DNA of 24,716 nt, taken from Thermocaproicibacter sp036741535. GTDB lineage: Bacteria; Bacillota; Clostridia; Oscillospirales; Acutalibacteraceae. The DNA lies in NCBI GenBank assembly GCA_036741535.1, contig DAINSB010000019.1, positions 1 through 24,716 on the forward strand, in the 5' to 3' direction. The notes under the pieces were generated by a model. It was not told where the DNA came from, did not search any database, and saw only the letters and a list, made by a program, of their open reading frames with translations. A program made the translations under genes and the position numbers. Shown in pieces: positions 23,758 through 24,716 of this stretch; position 1 is the first letter of the stretch, and every line of letters begins with the position of its first letter.

Positions 23758-23786
23758 TTGAATATCTCCTGCAACCATGCTATAAT
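23758..23786 (+). promoter_or_regulatory. Promoter of a small RNA
   Basis: TTGAAT (23758-23763), 17 bp, TATAAT (23781-23786). No start codon with an RBS follows closely; instead a structured stretch ending in a T-run does. Confidence 0.6.
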
Positions 23787-23792
23787 CTTTGT

Positions 23793-23878
23793 ATTGGTCA
23801 GCATTGGGCGATGAAGCTCGCCGAGTGGTTGCGCAGCTGATGGCTTCTACTGTGAGAGTAGGACCTGTCGGCTTTTTC
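23793..23878 (+). ncRNA. Candidate small RNA resembling the 3' half of 5S rRNA
   Basis: Downstream of a good promoter lies about 85 nt with 5S-like pieces in the correct order: AAGCTC, GCGCAGCTGATGG, then TGTGAGAGTAGGAC and CTGTCGGC, like the loop E/helix IV and 3' end of bacterial 5S rRNA. The 5' 5S half is not recognisable and the helix between GATGG and GAGAGTAGG is shortened to CTACT/AGTAG. GCCGA (23820-23824) pairs with TCGGC (23868-23872), followed by five Ts, giving an intrinsic terminator. It is either a truncated 5S remnant or an independent sRNA that only looks like one. Confidence 0.45.
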
Positions 23879-23925
23879 TTTCGCTCTGACGGCGGTCATC
23901 CAAAACAACGATAAGGGAAAAACTC

Positions 23926-24576
23926 ATGATTCATGCAATCCGTTCTCCGGAAATTTTTATCCTGCGCGATGAGGCCGACCCCGCCGTCGTCTGGCACGGG
24001 TTCAACCAGACGTGGTTTCATACGTCGTGGCAGCGCCGTTCCGGCTGCGGGCCGACGGCGGTGGCCTCCGCCGTCTATTATCTGCGCCGCACCCGCCGCC
24101 TGCCCGGCGCCGAACAGCCATTTTCCCAAAGCGAATGCCGGGCGCTGATGGAGGACGTGTGGAAGTATGTGACGCCCACCCTGCACGGCATCCCCTCGGC
24201 GAACATGCTCGTCGACGGCGCGCGGGCCTATTTCCGGGCAAGAAGCCTGCCCGTGCGGGCGGATACGCTCGACATCCCCGCACGCCGGCAGGACCGCCCC
24301 GCGATGAGCGGACTGCTGGACTTTCTGGCCGGCGGGCTCGACGGCGACATGCCCGTGGCGTTTCTCAACCTCAACAGCGGCAGGGAAAAAACGCTGGACT
24401 CCTGGCATTGGGTCCCTCTCATCCGCCTTCAGGACGGGCCGGACCGCATCGCCCGGGCGGACATCCTCGACGAGGGCCTTGTCAAGACGGTCAATCTGAC
24501 CCGGTGGTACGGGACCACCACGTTGGGCGGCGGCTTCGTTCGGTTTTTCGATTCCCGCTTGGCCGCGGGCATGTGA
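23926..24576 (+). CDS. Putative C39-like (papain-fold) cysteine peptidase
   Basis: A 216-residue protein with no signal peptide or membrane helix. SGCGPTAVASAVYYL (from residue 39) matches the catalytic helix of C39/papain-like peptidases with Cys41 as nucleophile; His161 in SWHWVPLI and an Asp in ADILDE (179-183) complete a plausible triad in the usual order. The ATG at 23926 has AAGGGA eight bases upstream. It stands alone: no ABC transporter domain, leader peptide gene or toxin/immunity partner is visible. The enzymatic role is inferred from the motif order; it might equally be an inactive or peptide-binding relative. Confidence 0.6.
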   Translation: MIHAIRSPEIFILRDEADPAVVWHGFNQTWFHTSWQRRSGCGPTAVASAVYYLRRTRRLPGAEQPFSQSECRALMEDVWKYVTPTLHGIPSANMLVDGARAYFRARSLPVRADTLDIPARRQDRPAMSGLLDFLAGGLDGDMPVAFLNLNSGREKTLDSWHWVPLIRLQDGPDRIARADILDEGLVKTVNLTRWYGTTTLGGGFVRFFDSRLAAGM

Positions 24577-24716
24577 GCGGCCCCGAACAGAAGCCGTTTT
24601 CGCCCCGCTCCCGAAACCCGCGAGAATCACGGCGACGCTACCGTCTCCCCGGGGCATAGTTTCCGGCAGCTGGGGTCCCTGGCCGCCCGCATCTCGCTGG
24701 GCGGCGAGAATTCCAT
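24577..24716. other. Unassigned window end
   Basis: 140 bp after the C39-like gene. All frames are GC-rich; the frame continuous with the preceding gene reads a plausible but start-less segment (SLAARISLGGENS) running off the end. No RBS, terminator or RNA is recognised. An upstream part of a next gene is possible. Confidence 0.3.

Noticed and set aside
24577..24716. Start of a further gene
   Set aside because: A coding-like stretch exists but no start codon or RBS in that frame, and it runs off the window, so it is not called.

Overview
The window looks like chromosomal DNA of a GC-rich, spore-forming, butyrate-type fermenting member of the Clostridia (Oscillospiraceae/Ruminococcaceae-like; this is my inference from gene content). 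The evidence is a CwlD-type spore cortex amidase, SpoIIM, a thl-crt-hbd operon, a [FeFe] hydrogenase, an L-box-controlled lysine operon, and the six-cysteine SCIFF peptide with its radical-SAM maturase, which is a clostridial hallmark. The sequence is a draft: a 10-N gap at 2650-2659 interrupts the end of radA beside a perfect 34-bp inverted repeat that looks like an assembly artefact. Linkage across the gap should not be trusted.

Layout. 1-306: terminator of an unseen upstream gene, then an unusual leader with 11-bp repeats and a nested hairpin. 307-2650: cwlD and radA. 2660-2821 (-): end-truncated Cys-rich small protein. 2947-5101: membrane-fusion protein plus MacB/FtsX-type permease with no ATPase gene. 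5169-5597 (-): CBS-pair protein. 5782-7514: DUF421 membrane protein translationally coupled to an AlaX-type alanyl-tRNA editing protein. 7679-10555: thiolase, crotonase and 3-hydroxybutyryl-CoA dehydrogenase, which carry acetyl-CoA to crotonyl-CoA; bcd and etf are absent. 10813-12063: monomeric [FeFe] hydrogenase, a possible outlet for the reductant of that pathway. 12141-15393 (-): asd-dapA-dapB plus a free-standing aspartokinase-like ACT protein, led by a lysine riboswitch and terminator.

15806-18924: queA-tgt (queuosine tRNA modification), yajC and a TIGR04086 membrane protein. 19005-20647: SCIFF precursor and maturase, separated by a hairpin that may act as an attenuator. 20852-22419: spoIIM and a XerD-type recombinase. 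22430-23446 (-): a second, convergent tyrosine recombinase. 23447-23925: a 13-bp inverted repeat, a doubtful small ORF, and a promoter-driven small RNA resembling the 3' half of 5S rRNA. 23926-24576: a C39-like putative cysteine peptidase. I see no IS element, CRISPR array or complete tRNA.

The most interesting points are: a redox-regulator-like palindrome inside a promoter spacer ahead of thl; the stand-alone ACT protein in the lysine operon; the SCIFF pair with its intergenic hairpin; the unassigned structured leader of spoIIM; the 5S-like small RNA; and the divergent asd/queA promoters that physically overlap.
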